Below are positions 8,721 to 17,295 of a DNA stretch of 64,000 nucleotides, in pieces. This DNA comes from Prevotella sp. UBA2746 (GTDB lineage Bacteria > Bacteroidota > Bacteroidia > Bacteroidales > Bacteroidaceae): assembly GCA_002353555.1 (NCBI GenBank), contig DEJO01000051.1, forward strand, positions 48,527-112,526, in the 5' to 3' direction. The notes beneath the pieces were generated by a model. That model worked only from the letters and a program-made list of their open reading frames with translations, did not search any database and was not told the DNA's origin. Each line of letters starts with the position of its first letter. Positions within the stretch are counted from its first letter, which is position 1. The translations under genes and the position numbers were made by a program.

Positions 8721-11051
8721 TTAGTCAGCCAGTGGGTCGAAGGTACCCATAGCATTACCGTTGTTGACATCCTCCCAACCTACGGTCTGATAGATGCCTA
8801 CGTTCTTCTGGGAGACGTTAGACTTCAGGCCGAGGAAGTAGTAGCGCGGGTTGAAGTAAATCTTCTTCAGCGAGTGGTCGGAGTAACGACCGCTCTGGCG
8901 CAGCTGCCAGGTAAGGTGACCCTCATACCATGCCTTCAATGCGGTCAGTTGCTCCTGCAAGTTGGCAGCGTTGACATCAGCAATAGCGGTACGCACCTTC
9001 TTCGCTACATCGTAGATAGAGATCTGCGTCTTGGCATAAGCCACCGTCATGGCCTTCTTCTCAGCCTCGGTAGCATCAGGATGCTCAGCCAGCCATTGGT
9101 CTACGTAAGCCTGAGCATCGGCATTCCACTGCTCTTGGAGCATCGGGTCTTTATCGTATGTACCGTCGGCAGCCAATCCATAGCTGTCGTTGATCTTGTA
9201 GATAAAGGTCTCGTTGCGCTGTCCGTTGATGGGTGCGAAACCGAGCCACGTACAGGTGTTGCTGCCCCAGATGCCGCTGAGCTGCCATGTTTCAGGTGCC
9301 CAAGTCGGCTTCACGCCACCATCGTAGAGCATCCAGCGACGGCAGTCATCGAAGCGCTTGCCTTCGTAGGCAAACTCTATCTGGCGCTCGTAGAGGATGG
9401 CACTCATGCAGGCAGCCTGGTCACCAGAGAGGTTGCTTTGCAGACCATAGTTGTTATCGGCAGTGTAACCGGCACGTGCACGGATGCGCTGCAGCTGGCT
9501 GACGGCAAAGGACATGTCGCCGGCACCACAAGCTACCTCAGCCAGGTTCAGCAGAACCTCGGCATAGCGGATTTCCATCAACGGAGCAGCAGAGCAGAAC
9601 GGTACAGCTTCGCCACCATTCTTGGCACCCTGTCCGTCGGGACGGTAGTCATAGAGCGGTGAACTTTTTACGCCAAAGTCGTCAGACTTCTTGCGTACAA
9701 GCACACCACCGGGCTTGTTCAGGTTGTCGGCACCACGATATGTCGTGTTCTCCGGGTCTACGGGGTCACCACCATAGAACCATACATAGTTCCAAAGCAC
9801 GTAGTCGTTACCCTTGTTGTAAGCCGGATTGTGGGGGTCCATAGCCGTAGCGTCACCATTGGTTCCCGTATTGTATGCCCAACGGAAGCCGGGGAAGGCG
9901 AAGGTGCGATAGAAACGCGGGTCGCGATCCATGAATGGATATTTCTCGTCATATGCCTTGTCAGACTTCTCCAACTTGGTATAGGTCGTAGCCGTTGCCG
10001 GCAGCTTACCATCAGACATCGGGAAGAGGTCAACAAGAGACTTGGAAGGCGTAAGACCGCCGCCACCAGTATTGCCCGGACGAATGTCACGCTCCCAACG
10101 GTTGTTCTTCACAGCGTCGGCATAACCAGAGAAGTCAACGAGGTTGTTATACAAAGTTACGAAGACAGCTTCCGGGTTTCTTTCTGATGTTGCAAACATA
10201 CCGGCAAAAGTCGAGGCATTGGTGCCCGGCGTACCCTCACCGTAGAGGCTATAGCCGCAAGCATCGATCACCTTCTTGTCTTCCAACATGGTTTCGTAAG
10301 CCAGTTTATAACGGTTCTGGTCACCCTGACGGTTGAAGAGTGGGCTGCACCAGAGAGTGAGCACACGACCCTTGAGTGCCAGTGCTGTACCGGCAGTGAT
10401 GCGACCATACTCCATAGTCTGTCCCAACAGCTTTTCAGCCGCCGTGTTGAGGTCTTCGATGATGAATTCAATACAATCGTTGGCAGACGAACGCTGAACG
10501 AAAGCATCCGGAGTTGCCGGCAGCACCTCCTTAACGATGGGCACACCACCATACCACTTCACGAGCTTGTAATAGGTCCATGCACGGAAGAAGTAAGCCT
10601 GTCCGAGGAGTTTGTCCTTCAGTTCTTCGCTCAGTGTGCTGTTAGAGATACCCTGAATAGCATTGTTGATGTTACGGATGGTACCATACGTATTGTTCTG
10701 TACGTTCTCCAGATCGTCGCCGAAGTAGTTCTCGACAGACGTACCCGAAGCTGTAGAGCTCATGGTCACCTCCGGGTCGGTGTAGTTGGTAAATCCGGCA
10801 TATTCCTCGGTAGACTGTCCTGCGATGTCGTTTTTACCTACCGACGGGTTCTTCCAACTCAAGTCCGTCACCGTTGGCAGACACCAACCATAGAGGTCGT
10901 TGATACGTCCCTGTGCGCCAGCTTCGTAGTTGTAAACCTCCTCACCTACGGCACCATAGTTCTTCTTGTCCTCCAGGAACTTGTCGCTACAGGAGGAGAG
11001 ACCGAGCGCTGCGACGAGCGCAAGTCCTATATATTTAGATGTTCTTTTCAT
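8721..11051 (-). CDS. susD: SusD-like surface glycan-binding lipoprotein (RagB/SusD family)
   Basis: Protein of 776 aa, longer than the usual 500-650 for the family. Lipobox LGLSSC with Cys21 gives an outer-membrane lipoprotein. N-terminal SusD_RagB-like helices include EEVYNYEAGAQGRINDLYGW; YFFRAWTYYKLVKWYGGVPI is the classic TPR signature of the family. The C-terminal half has AEVLLNLAEVA and ERQIEFAYEGKRFDDCRRW, typical SusD motifs. It lies 19 bp after the SusC gene and forms the lid of the SusCD importer. Within the family SusD binds glycan at the cell surface; the ligand (RG-II fragments) is inferred from the neighbouring enzymes. It ends the susCD operon, followed by the 41-bp palindrome. 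Confidence 0.95.
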   Translation of the reverse strand: MKRTSKYIGLALVAALGLSSCSDKFLEDKKNYGAVGEEVYNYEAGAQGRINDLYGWCLPTVTDLSWKNPSVGKNDIAGQSTEEYAGFTNYTDPEVTMSSTASGTSVENYFGDDLENVQNNTYGTIRNINNAIQGISNSTLSEELKDKLLGQAYFFRAWTYYKLVKWYGGVPIVKEVLPATPDAFVQRSSANDCIEFIIEDLNTAAEKLLGQTMEYGRITAGTALALKGRVLTLWCSPLFNRQGDQNRYKLAYETMLEDKKVIDACGYSLYGEGTPGTNASTFAGMFATSERNPEAVFVTLYNNLVDFSGYADAVKNNRWERDIRPGNTGGGGLTPSKSLVDLFPMSDGKLPATATTYTKLEKSDKAYDEKYPFMDRDPRFYRTFAFPGFRWAYNTGTNGDATAMDPHNPAYNKGNDYVLWNYVWFYGGDPVDPENTTYRGADNLNKPGGVLVRKKSDDFGVKSSPLYDYRPDGQGAKNGGEAVPFCSAAPLMEIRYAEVLLNLAEVACGAGDMSFAVSQLQRIRARAGYTADNNYGLQSNLSGDQAACMSAILYERQIEFAYEGKRFDDCRRWMLYDGGVKPTWAPETWQLSGIWGSNTCTWLGFAPINGQRNETFIYKINDSYGLAADGTYDKDPMLQEQWNADAQAYVDQWLAEHPDATEAEKKAMTVAYAKTQISIYDVAKKVRTAIADVNAANLQEQLTALKAWYEGHLTWQLRQSGRYSDHSLKKIYFNPRYYFLGLKSNVSQKNVGIYQTVGWEDVNNGNAMGTFDPLAD

Positions 11052-11070
11052 TGTCTTACTGTTTAAGGGT

Positions 11071-14000
11071 TTAGAATGTAAGGTTCACACCGATAGTCCA
11101 CTTGCGCAGGTTGGGGTATCTGTCGTAAGAAGATGACATCGGGCTGAGGAAGTTGTCGGGATAAGGATTGTAGAAGTTGATCAGGTTCTGACCAGTGATG
11201 TTGATACGTGCGCTCTGCAATCCGATAGGCTTAATCCAGTTCTTCGGCAGGGTGTAGCCGATGGTGAGACGGTTCAGGCTGACACGTGCAGCACTGACAC
11301 GCCAGAAGTTGGATGCACGGCTGTTGATGCTGTATCCCGGGTTAGGATACTTCGCGTTAAGGTTAGCCTTCTGGATGAGTCGGTTCTGTCCGTCATAGAT
11401 GTCTTCATAGACGAACACATCGTCGGGATTCCAGAACGACGGCATGTTGGTAATGTCGTTCGACATAGAGAGTGCAGCACTCGGCAAAACGGTGTAGGCA
11501 CCCCAGTTGGCAGCGAACTGCAAGGTCAGCGACAGTCCCTTCCACTCGGCACCGGCATTGATAGTGAAGCCGTAGATGTTGTCAGAGCGGTGGCTCAGCT
11601 GTACCTGGTCTTCGTCGGTAACCTCCTGGTCGGGACCGGCGTATGTACCCGTCTCAGCATTGTAGGCACCACGAACATCCTTATAGATGAGCATACCGGG
11701 ACGTACCTGGTCTTTGGTCATACCCATGTACTGTCCGTACATCGGCGTACCGTCGCGGTTGTAGAGCTTGTTGCCTTCGGCATCCACCTTGTGCATGTAC
11801 TTGTCGAAGTATTCGTCGATGTCGTGGAAGGTGCGGAACATGCCCATGCACTCCATACCCCATACACCAACGTCGGAACGCTCACCCTTAGAGACAGACT
11901 TGTAGAAGTCTGATGTCGCCCACTTCTGGTCAATCACCTTGTTGTCGCTATATCCGGCATTCAGACCTACGTGGTACTTGAAGTCCTTTCCAATCTTGTC
12001 GCGCCATGTCAGCGAGAGTTCGTAACCCCAGTTGTTCATTGAACCGTAGTTGAAAGGTGCACTCTTGTTACCGACAATGCTCGGAACAGAAGCCACGTCG
12101 AGGAGGATGTCACGGTTGCGCTCCTTGTAAGCCTCGAAGGTGACACCTAAGCGCTGCTTGAGGAAGCGCATGTCAAGACCGAAATTCAGCTTGTAAGACT
12201 TGCTCCAGTGCACGTCGGGGTTGTAGGCAGCCGTCTCTTTGTTCATGGTGATACGTCCGCCACTCTCGTTGCCGGTACCCTCACCGAAGACAGAACCCTT
12301 GTTGGCATCGAGGTTGTACTGAGCCAGCCACTGCCATGCAGCGATGTTGTCACGACCGGTGACACCGTAAGATGCGCGGAGCTTCAAGAAGTCAATCCAG
12401 TGGATGCTCTTGCGGAACCACTCTTCTTCGCTCATCACCCAGCCCAAGCTGACGGTGGGGAAGGTACCCCAGTAGTTTTTCGGCGCAAACTTGGTGGAAG
12501 CATCCGAACGAATCAGGAACTCTACCAAGTAACGGTCAGCGTATGCATAGTTGATACGTCCGATGTAAGACATCATACCGCTCTCTGAACGGCTGAAGTT
12601 GACATCCCTGGTGGTCTTGTCCTTATCGACACCGCTATACTGATAGTTAGTGAACTCGTAGGGAGCTGTAGCCTTGCTGAAGTTGTACTCGCTCTCAGCC
12701 TCAGACTTCTCGATAGAGAAGAGGGCGCTGACATCGTGCTTACCAAACTTGCGGGCGTAGTTCACGGTGAAGTTCATCTGGTAGTTGTCCGTACGAATCA
12801 TCTGACGGCTCAGGAAGTCACCGTTGCTCTGCTGACGTGAGTTAAAGTTGTTTACATCCAAATAGTCGAAACCTTCCGTCTCCTCACCCGTCGGGGTATA
12901 GATGTGCTGTGCACTACCATAACGGTAGGTCATTTCATAAATGTTGTAGAGTGAACCATACTGGTTGGTCTTAGAGGTGTTGATGCTCTTCGAGTAGTTG
13001 AAACTCAGCTTCAATCCCTTCAACGGCTTCCACCAGCCGAAGTCGTAGCTCAGTCCGGCATTGATGGCGGTGTTGGAAGTCATGTTCTTGGTGAAGTCGC
13101 CATGGTTCTGCAACAAGTCATAGTGATAGGGAACGCCTGTTCCAGAAATGCCGTAAGGATAGAGTGCCATGCCGTCGATGTACTCAGGCATGTAGCGCGG
13201 ACGGCTCAGCAGACGGTAGAAGTCTTCCGTACCGGAACCACCGATAGAGATATAGGGGCTGTTCTTCTTGCCGTAATCACCGCTGACGTTCAAGTTGGCG
13301 CTGAGCCACTTGCTAATCTTCACGTCGACACCTGCACGGTAGTTCCAACGGTCGTAGTCGAGGTTGCCGAGGTTACCGTCCTGCTTGAAGTAGCTGACAC
13401 CGGCGAAGTAGTTCACCGTCTCGGTGGCACCGCTGACGTTGACGCTGTGCTTCTGCGTGAAACCAGTCTTCCAATACTTGTCGAGGAGGTCGTAGTTGGT
13501 CTTCTTCATTGCTTCCAACTCGTCATACTGGAAGAGTCCGAACTTGCTGTCCAAGGTGGAGTTCTTCGGGTCGCGTGCCTGAACGATGTTGTAGAGACGT
13601 CCGTAGTCGTAAGAGTCAAGCATGGAAGGCTTGTTCACGGCATTGGTGATACCGAATGAACCGCTATAGCTGATGCGCGGTGTTCCCATCTTACCTTTCT
13701 TGGTGGTGACGAGGATGACACCGTTAGCACCACGAGAACCGTAGACGGCAGCAGCGGCATCCTTCAGGACGGAGATGCTCTCCACCTCTGAGGGATCGAG
13801 GTTGTTGAACGCCTCGGCACCGAGGTTCTGCGACTCGTTACCTGTACCTACGCGCACGTCATTGGGATAGATGTATCCGTCGATGACATACAACGGTGTC
13901 GGTGCGATGCTCGTCGTGGTGTTGGTACCAGCCAGATTGCTCAGCGACTTGGCATCACGCACATAGAGTTGTGCAGCCTCACCGGGACGGCTGTCACCGC

Positions 14001-14445
14001 CGCTGACGGAAAGACCGTTGACCAGACCGCTCAGCGTAGAACCGAGTGAGCTGGCAGAGAGGTCTTGCAGATCGTCCATAGGCACTGTACCTACAGAACC
14101 GGTCAAGTGGGCTTTCTTCTGCACACCGTAACCAACGACAACGACTTCTTCGAGGTCGGTGTCTGCCTGCTTGAGCTGTACACGTCCACCCTTGGTGACG
14201 ACATCCTTGTAGCCGATATACGACACGGAGATGTTGCTGCCTGCGGGGGCGTCAATCTTATAGTGACCATCGAGGTCGGTAATCGTGGCGATGTTGGTTC
14301 CCGGCACACGTACCGTAGCTCCGATGACCGGCTCACCTGTTTCGTCGACGATGGTACCGGTCACGACCTTATTCTGTGCCATGGCAGGCACCGCAAGGAA
14401 CAGTGACAAGCCAAGGGCTAAAGTCTTTATGCTTTTGATATTCAT
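11071..14445 (-). CDS. susC: SusC-like TonB-dependent glycan importer
   Basis: Protein of 1124 aa, the normal size. Signal peptide ends MAQN; a CarboxypepD_reg-like domain (VVTGTIVDETGEPVIGATV, about 28-100) is followed by the SusC signature EEVVVVGYGVQKK and a plug domain (about 110-225, containing VLKDAAAAVYGSRGANGVIL). A long 22-strand barrel ends in WTIGVNLTF with the terminal aromatic residue needed for outer-membrane insertion. It imports oligosaccharides across the outer membrane with its SusD partner, energised by TonB/ExbBD encoded elsewhere. No N-terminal STN signalling domain is present, so it is not itself a sigma/anti-sigma transducer. It lies 25 bp after the DUF5123-type lipoprotein gene and is probably co-transcribed with it. 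Confidence 0.96.
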   Translation of the reverse strand: MNIKSIKTLALGLSLFLAVPAMAQNKVVTGTIVDETGEPVIGATVRVPGTNIATITDLDGHYKIDAPAGSNISVSYIGYKDVVTKGGRVQLKQADTDLEEVVVVGYGVQKKAHLTGSVGTVPMDDLQDLSASSLGSTLSGLVNGLSVSGGDSRPGEAAQLYVRDAKSLSNLAGTNTTTSIAPTPLYVIDGYIYPNDVRVGTGNESQNLGAEAFNNLDPSEVESISVLKDAAAAVYGSRGANGVILVTTKKGKMGTPRISYSGSFGITNAVNKPSMLDSYDYGRLYNIVQARDPKNSTLDSKFGLFQYDELEAMKKTNYDLLDKYWKTGFTQKHSVNVSGATETVNYFAGVSYFKQDGNLGNLDYDRWNYRAGVDVKISKWLSANLNVSGDYGKKNSPYISIGGSGTEDFYRLLSRPRYMPEYIDGMALYPYGISGTGVPYHYDLLQNHGDFTKNMTSNTAINAGLSYDFGWWKPLKGLKLSFNYSKSINTSKTNQYGSLYNIYEMTYRYGSAQHIYTPTGEETEGFDYLDVNNFNSRQQSNGDFLSRQMIRTDNYQMNFTVNYARKFGKHDVSALFSIEKSEAESEYNFSKATAPYEFTNYQYSGVDKDKTTRDVNFSRSESGMMSYIGRINYAYADRYLVEFLIRSDASTKFAPKNYWGTFPTVSLGWVMSEEEWFRKSIHWIDFLKLRASYGVTGRDNIAAWQWLAQYNLDANKGSVFGEGTGNESGGRITMNKETAAYNPDVHWSKSYKLNFGLDMRFLKQRLGVTFEAYKERNRDILLDVASVPSIVGNKSAPFNYGSMNNWGYELSLTWRDKIGKDFKYHVGLNAGYSDNKVIDQKWATSDFYKSVSKGERSDVGVWGMECMGMFRTFHDIDEYFDKYMHKVDAEGNKLYNRDGTPMYGQYMGMTKDQVRPGMLIYKDVRGAYNAETGTYAGPDQEVTDEDQVQLSHRSDNIYGFTINAGAEWKGLSLTLQFAANWGAYTVLPSAALSMSNDITNMPSFWNPDDVFVYEDIYDGQNRLIQKANLNAKYPNPGYSINSRASNFWRVSAARVSLNRLTIGYTLPKNWIKPIGLQSARINITGQNLINFYNPYPDNFLSPMSSSYDRYPNLRKWTIGVNLTF

Positions 14446-14470
14446 AGTTGTTTCTGCTTTAGGTTAGTAA

Positions 14471-15985
14471 TTAGTTCGCTGCGGGAAGCCAACGTGGGTC
14501 ACCAGTCTTGAGAGCCACCTGCTTAGCACCGCTGATGTGGAAGTCAGCATTGGCAGGATCGGCAAACTTCGGGTCTTCCTGGATGTCGGTACCGGTATCA
14601 TCATAGCCCGCAGGGTTGTCAAAGGTACCGTCTTTCTTCATATAAGTGTTGTTCAGGAACGTTGCCGTCTCTTGTTTCTGCTTGCCATGAAGGAAGCGAC
14701 GGGCAACACCAGAAGAAGAGCAATTCCAGAAAATACAATTGGTCATCGTCCAATAAGATGTTTTCTTTCCTGATACACCGTTGTAGTTACCCCACTGACC
14801 GGCGGGACATACGTTGTAGAAAGTACAGTTACTGTAAGTAATCTGGTTGTCAGCCCATCCCAGCTGGGTATATGGATCCTTCACCTGGTCGTTGCCGAAG
14901 CCACCATACTGTACAAAATACTTCGACTCGGCAGCACCTGTGTTGTAGACGGTGGAGTTGTTGATGGTCAGGCTGCGGATGAAACCGCCACCCTTGTTGG
15001 TCCAGATATAGCCACCACCGATGCAGTCCTTGGCTTCGGGTGAAGTGGTCAGGTGCAAGATACTGTTGTCTATCAGCACCGTTGTCGGGAACCATACAGC
15101 CACTCTGTTGTCCCAGAAGATGAAGGAGTTGATGCCTTCCACATTACAGTTCAGCACGGCAATAGGATCCTTAGCACAATAGAAGTTGTAGTCTGCGCTC
15201 CATGCGTTGACGATGACAGGAGTAACTGTCGGTGTCTTGCTCATGGCGATGAAGGCTCCCAAAGACTGGCTGCAATCGATGTTCAGGTTCTTCAGCGTCA
15301 GACCGGCAGAGGTCTCGAAGCTGGAAGCGGCACCAGAGAAGATGACCTTAGCGGGATTTTCCTTGTCCTTGCAACGGAGAGTCAAGGTCTGGGAACCGAA
15401 GTCAACCACGTCTGACAGGTAATAGGTCTTACCCGGCTTCAGGTCGAAGGCTACATCCTTTCCGACGTTCTCAGCTGGGATGGGGTTCTCGTCGAAGTAC
15501 TGCTTCAGGTCTGTACCATCTTCCAACGTAGCGAATGTCGGCGTAAAGGTAGAGAAAGGATAGGTGGTCGTCACACCATCGGCCTTGTTGCCTTCGGGCT
15601 CGTTGTCCAGGACGCGAAGTTTGAAGATGTAGTCAGTCTCTTCCTCACGGGGGAAAGTGACAGAGTTGACCTTCACGATGCGGTCTTCTTCAACCACACT
15701 GTTGATGTCTACATTTTCACCGTCGACTGAACCTTTATACAAGGAGACGATGTACTTACCAGCACCATTGACGGCAGGCCAGGCGATGGTCTGTGTGGTC
15801 TTGTCGGCACTGGGAGTGACCGTAATCTCCGAGATACCCGGTGTCACCAGGTCTGTCGAACCATACGTTCCCACGAACGACTCATCCTTGAAACCATCCA
15901 CGGCGCACGATGCCAAGAATGTCGTTGCTCCCAAAAGGGCAACTGCACATAGCTTAGGCAGTGTCATAAAATGATTTTTCTTCAT
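14471..15985 (-). CDS. Surface lipoprotein with Fn3-like and beta-helix (DUF4957/DUF5123-like) domains
   Basis: Protein of 504 aa. Lipobox TFLASC with Cys27, followed by acidic residues, points to an outer-membrane lipoprotein. Residues about 45-140 look like a fibronectin-III-like module. From about 150 to 500 there is parallel beta-helix sequence with TLKNLNIDCS, NSTVYNTGAA and CTFYNVCPAGQWGN, ending in the DUF5123-like ADPANADFHISG and GDPRWLPAAN, which echo the duplicated units of the 249-3494 protein. The gene directly precedes susC. In pectin loci such proteins accompany SusCD and are taken to be surface glycan-binding proteins; a pectate-lyase activity cannot be excluded but no catalytic Arg/Lys arrangement was identified. 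Confidence 0.82.
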   Translation of the reverse strand: MKKNHFMTLPKLCAVALLGATTFLASCAVDGFKDESFVGTYGSTDLVTPGISEITVTPSADKTTQTIAWPAVNGAGKYIVSLYKGSVDGENVDINSVVEEDRIVKVNSVTFPREEETDYIFKLRVLDNEPEGNKADGVTTTYPFSTFTPTFATLEDGTDLKQYFDENPIPAENVGKDVAFDLKPGKTYYLSDVVDFGSQTLTLRCKDKENPAKVIFSGAASSFETSAGLTLKNLNIDCSQSLGAFIAMSKTPTVTPVIVNAWSADYNFYCAKDPIAVLNCNVEGINSFIFWDNRVAVWFPTTVLIDNSILHLTTSPEAKDCIGGGYIWTNKGGGFIRSLTINNSTVYNTGAAESKYFVQYGGFGNDQVKDPYTQLGWADNQITYSNCTFYNVCPAGQWGNYNGVSGKKTSYWTMTNCIFWNCSSSGVARRFLHGKQKQETATFLNNTYMKKDGTFDNPAGYDDTGTDIQEDPKFADPANADFHISGAKQVALKTGDPRWLPAAN

Positions 15986-16012
15986 GTTTGTTAGGTTTTT
16001 AATTAGACTTAT

Positions 16013-16070
16013 TAATTGTTATTTACGATTTTCGGATTTACAATTTACGATTTATTGATTTTCGATTTGA
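16013..16070. repeat. AT-rich ATTTACGA-type repeat after the TIM-barrel gene
   Basis: Degenerate 7-8-bp units of the TTTACGA, TTTTCGGA, TTTACAA type fill the gap between the lipoprotein start and the stop codon at 16071. They resemble the AATT-based repeats at 49937, 61797 and 63199 in position (right at a gene end) and in periodicity. Confidence 0.6.
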
Positions 16071-16958
16071 TTAGGGAGTGATGCCGAAGACCTCTTTGAT
16101 ATAGGCGACGTTGCGTCCGAAGTTGTGACGGGTGTCGCGGACACGGGTGACATCGCGGCTGCGTTCTACCACCAACCAGCCATTCCAACCCATTTCATCG
16201 AGAGTTTTCTTGATTTTCGGCAGGTCTATCTCCGGATCTTCACGCAGGTTTACGCTGTCGGTATTCGATGCATGTATCTGTATGATGCGGTCTTTGCCAA
16301 GTTGTTTCAGCTCCTTCACGATGCACCGATGGTTGTCGGCGGCATCCTGGAAGTTATAGTAGATTTTTACTGCCGGACTTCCGACCGCTTTCAGCAGGCG
16401 GATGTTGTCCTTGGCAGAGAGCTGTGTGCGGATGCCGATGGTGATGCCTTGCGCCTGTGCCATCGTTCCTGCCACGCGCAGGCGGCTGATGAGGGTGTCG
16501 CGCTGGGCTCCCTTGTGCTTCCATTCGTGACCACTGCCACCCAGAGGGAGGAAGACGACCTTGGAACCGAAGCACCGTGCCGTCTGCAAACAGTCGCTGA
16601 TCAGGTCTCTGTAGTTGTCACGGGTGATGAAGTTCTGGGCGAAGAAGCCGCTCATCGCCATGGACGGCACTTCGATGCCGAGCGAGTCGGCAACATGTTT
16701 GAACTTCGAGGCTTGCGCTTCGTCGCGCAGCTTGTTCTCGAAAAGGATGCGCTTGCCTAACGGTCCCATGTCAAGCTCCACGCCATTGGCACCGATGTCC
16801 TTAGACAATGCAAAGACACCGAGTTTCTGACGCTTCAGCATCATCCAGTCGCACGCTGCCACACGGTAGCGTTTCTGCACGTTCTGAGCATCAAGTGGGA
16901 GTGCCTGTACACACAACAACACACCCAGCAGAGCGGTTCTTAGCATCCTCGAAGTCAT
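16071..16958 (-). CDS. Exported xylose isomerase-like TIM-barrel protein
   Basis: Protein of 295 aa with a signal peptide (MTSRMLRTALLGVLLCVQA). It belongs to the AP endonuclease 2/xylose-isomerase-like TIM-barrel family usually annotated as sugar phosphate isomerase/epimerase. Strand-end residues of the metal site can be placed: E61 (GVELDMG), H229 (IIQIHAS) and E265 (VVERSRD). The position normally held by Glu in the motif IGIET reads R177 (IGIRTQL, codon CGC), so one expected metal ligand is missing. The exported form is widespread in Bacteroidota carbohydrate loci, with function unproven. The first gene of the susCD operon, it follows a predicted promoter at 17037-17066, and a 15-bp palindrome abuts its start codon. 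Confidence 0.82.
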   Translation of the reverse strand: MTSRMLRTALLGVLLCVQALPLDAQNVQKRYRVAACDWMMLKRQKLGVFALSKDIGANGVELDMGPLGKRILFENKLRDEAQASKFKHVADSLGIEVPSMAMSGFFAQNFITRDNYRDLISDCLQTARCFGSKVVFLPLGGSGHEWKHKGAQRDTLISRLRVAGTMAQAQGITIGIRTQLSAKDNIRLLKAVGSPAVKIYYNFQDAADNHRCIVKELKQLGKDRIIQIHASNTDSVNLREDPEIDLPKIKKTLDEMGWNGWLVVERSRDVTRVRDTRHNFGRNVAYIKEVFGITP

Positions 16959-16963
16959 TATAA

Positions 16964-16978
16964 ATTTAGGTCCTAAAT
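16964..16978. promoter_or_regulatory. 15-bp palindrome at the TIM-barrel start codon
   Basis: ATTTAGG, central T, CCTAAAT: a perfect inverted repeat ending 5 bp upstream of the start codon. It could be an operator or an RNA hairpin that limits translation initiation. Short AT-rich palindromes also arise by chance. Confidence 0.35.
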
Positions 16979-17036
16979 AGGTAATAAAGTTAACTTTTGC
17001 TGTTTTATAGACGCATTAAACTAAGGATTGTCGCCA

Positions 17037-17066
17037 CAAAATTAAAAAATATTTTTTAATCACCAA
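17037..17066 (-). promoter_or_regulatory. Predicted promoter of the TIM barrel-lipoprotein-susC-susD operon
   Basis: On the minus strand TTG (17064-17066), 19 bp of spacer, then TAATTTTG (17037-17044), an exact TAnnTTTG. Predicted start near 17029, leader about 70 nt. All four downstream genes are spaced by 85 bp or less. Confidence 0.65.
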
Positions 17067-17153
17067 CAATTTAAACAACTTTTTGTAGCGCTATCGAGCG
17101 CAATTCTTCAGCGTTTGTCCCTTACAGGGGATGAAAAAACTTCAAATCGAACG

Positions 17154-17210
17154 TGCGACGCAAGTCCTGTAAATCTCTATATAATAGCAACATACGGGAC
17201 ATACGTCGCA
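17154..17210. other. Large imperfect stem-loop
   Basis: TGCGACG (17154-17160) pairs with CGTCGCA (17204-17210). Inside, after a 3-nt by 3-nt internal loop, GTCC pairs with GGAC. The apical loop is about 29 nt and AT-rich. It could be the 3-prime end structure of the upstream GH2 transcript or a structured leader. Confidence 0.4.
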
Positions 17211-17295
17211 TAAAGAACTACGTTTTCGGGCGAAAGTCGATCACCGGGGGCTCCAACTACATAGGTTTTGCACGCCAAACTCTAGTCAGGGGAGG

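Larger units (their letters stand above)
16959..17295. other. 337-bp intergenic leader of the susCD operon
   Basis: This gap holds, from the gene outward, a 15-bp palindrome (16964-16978), a promoter (17037-17066), a short hairpin GCGCT/AGCGC (about 17088-17101) and a large imperfect stem-loop (17154-17210). No supported ORF or tRNA was seen. It separates the downstream susCD unit from the upstream GH2 gene, whose stop codon is at 17296. Confidence 0.7.
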
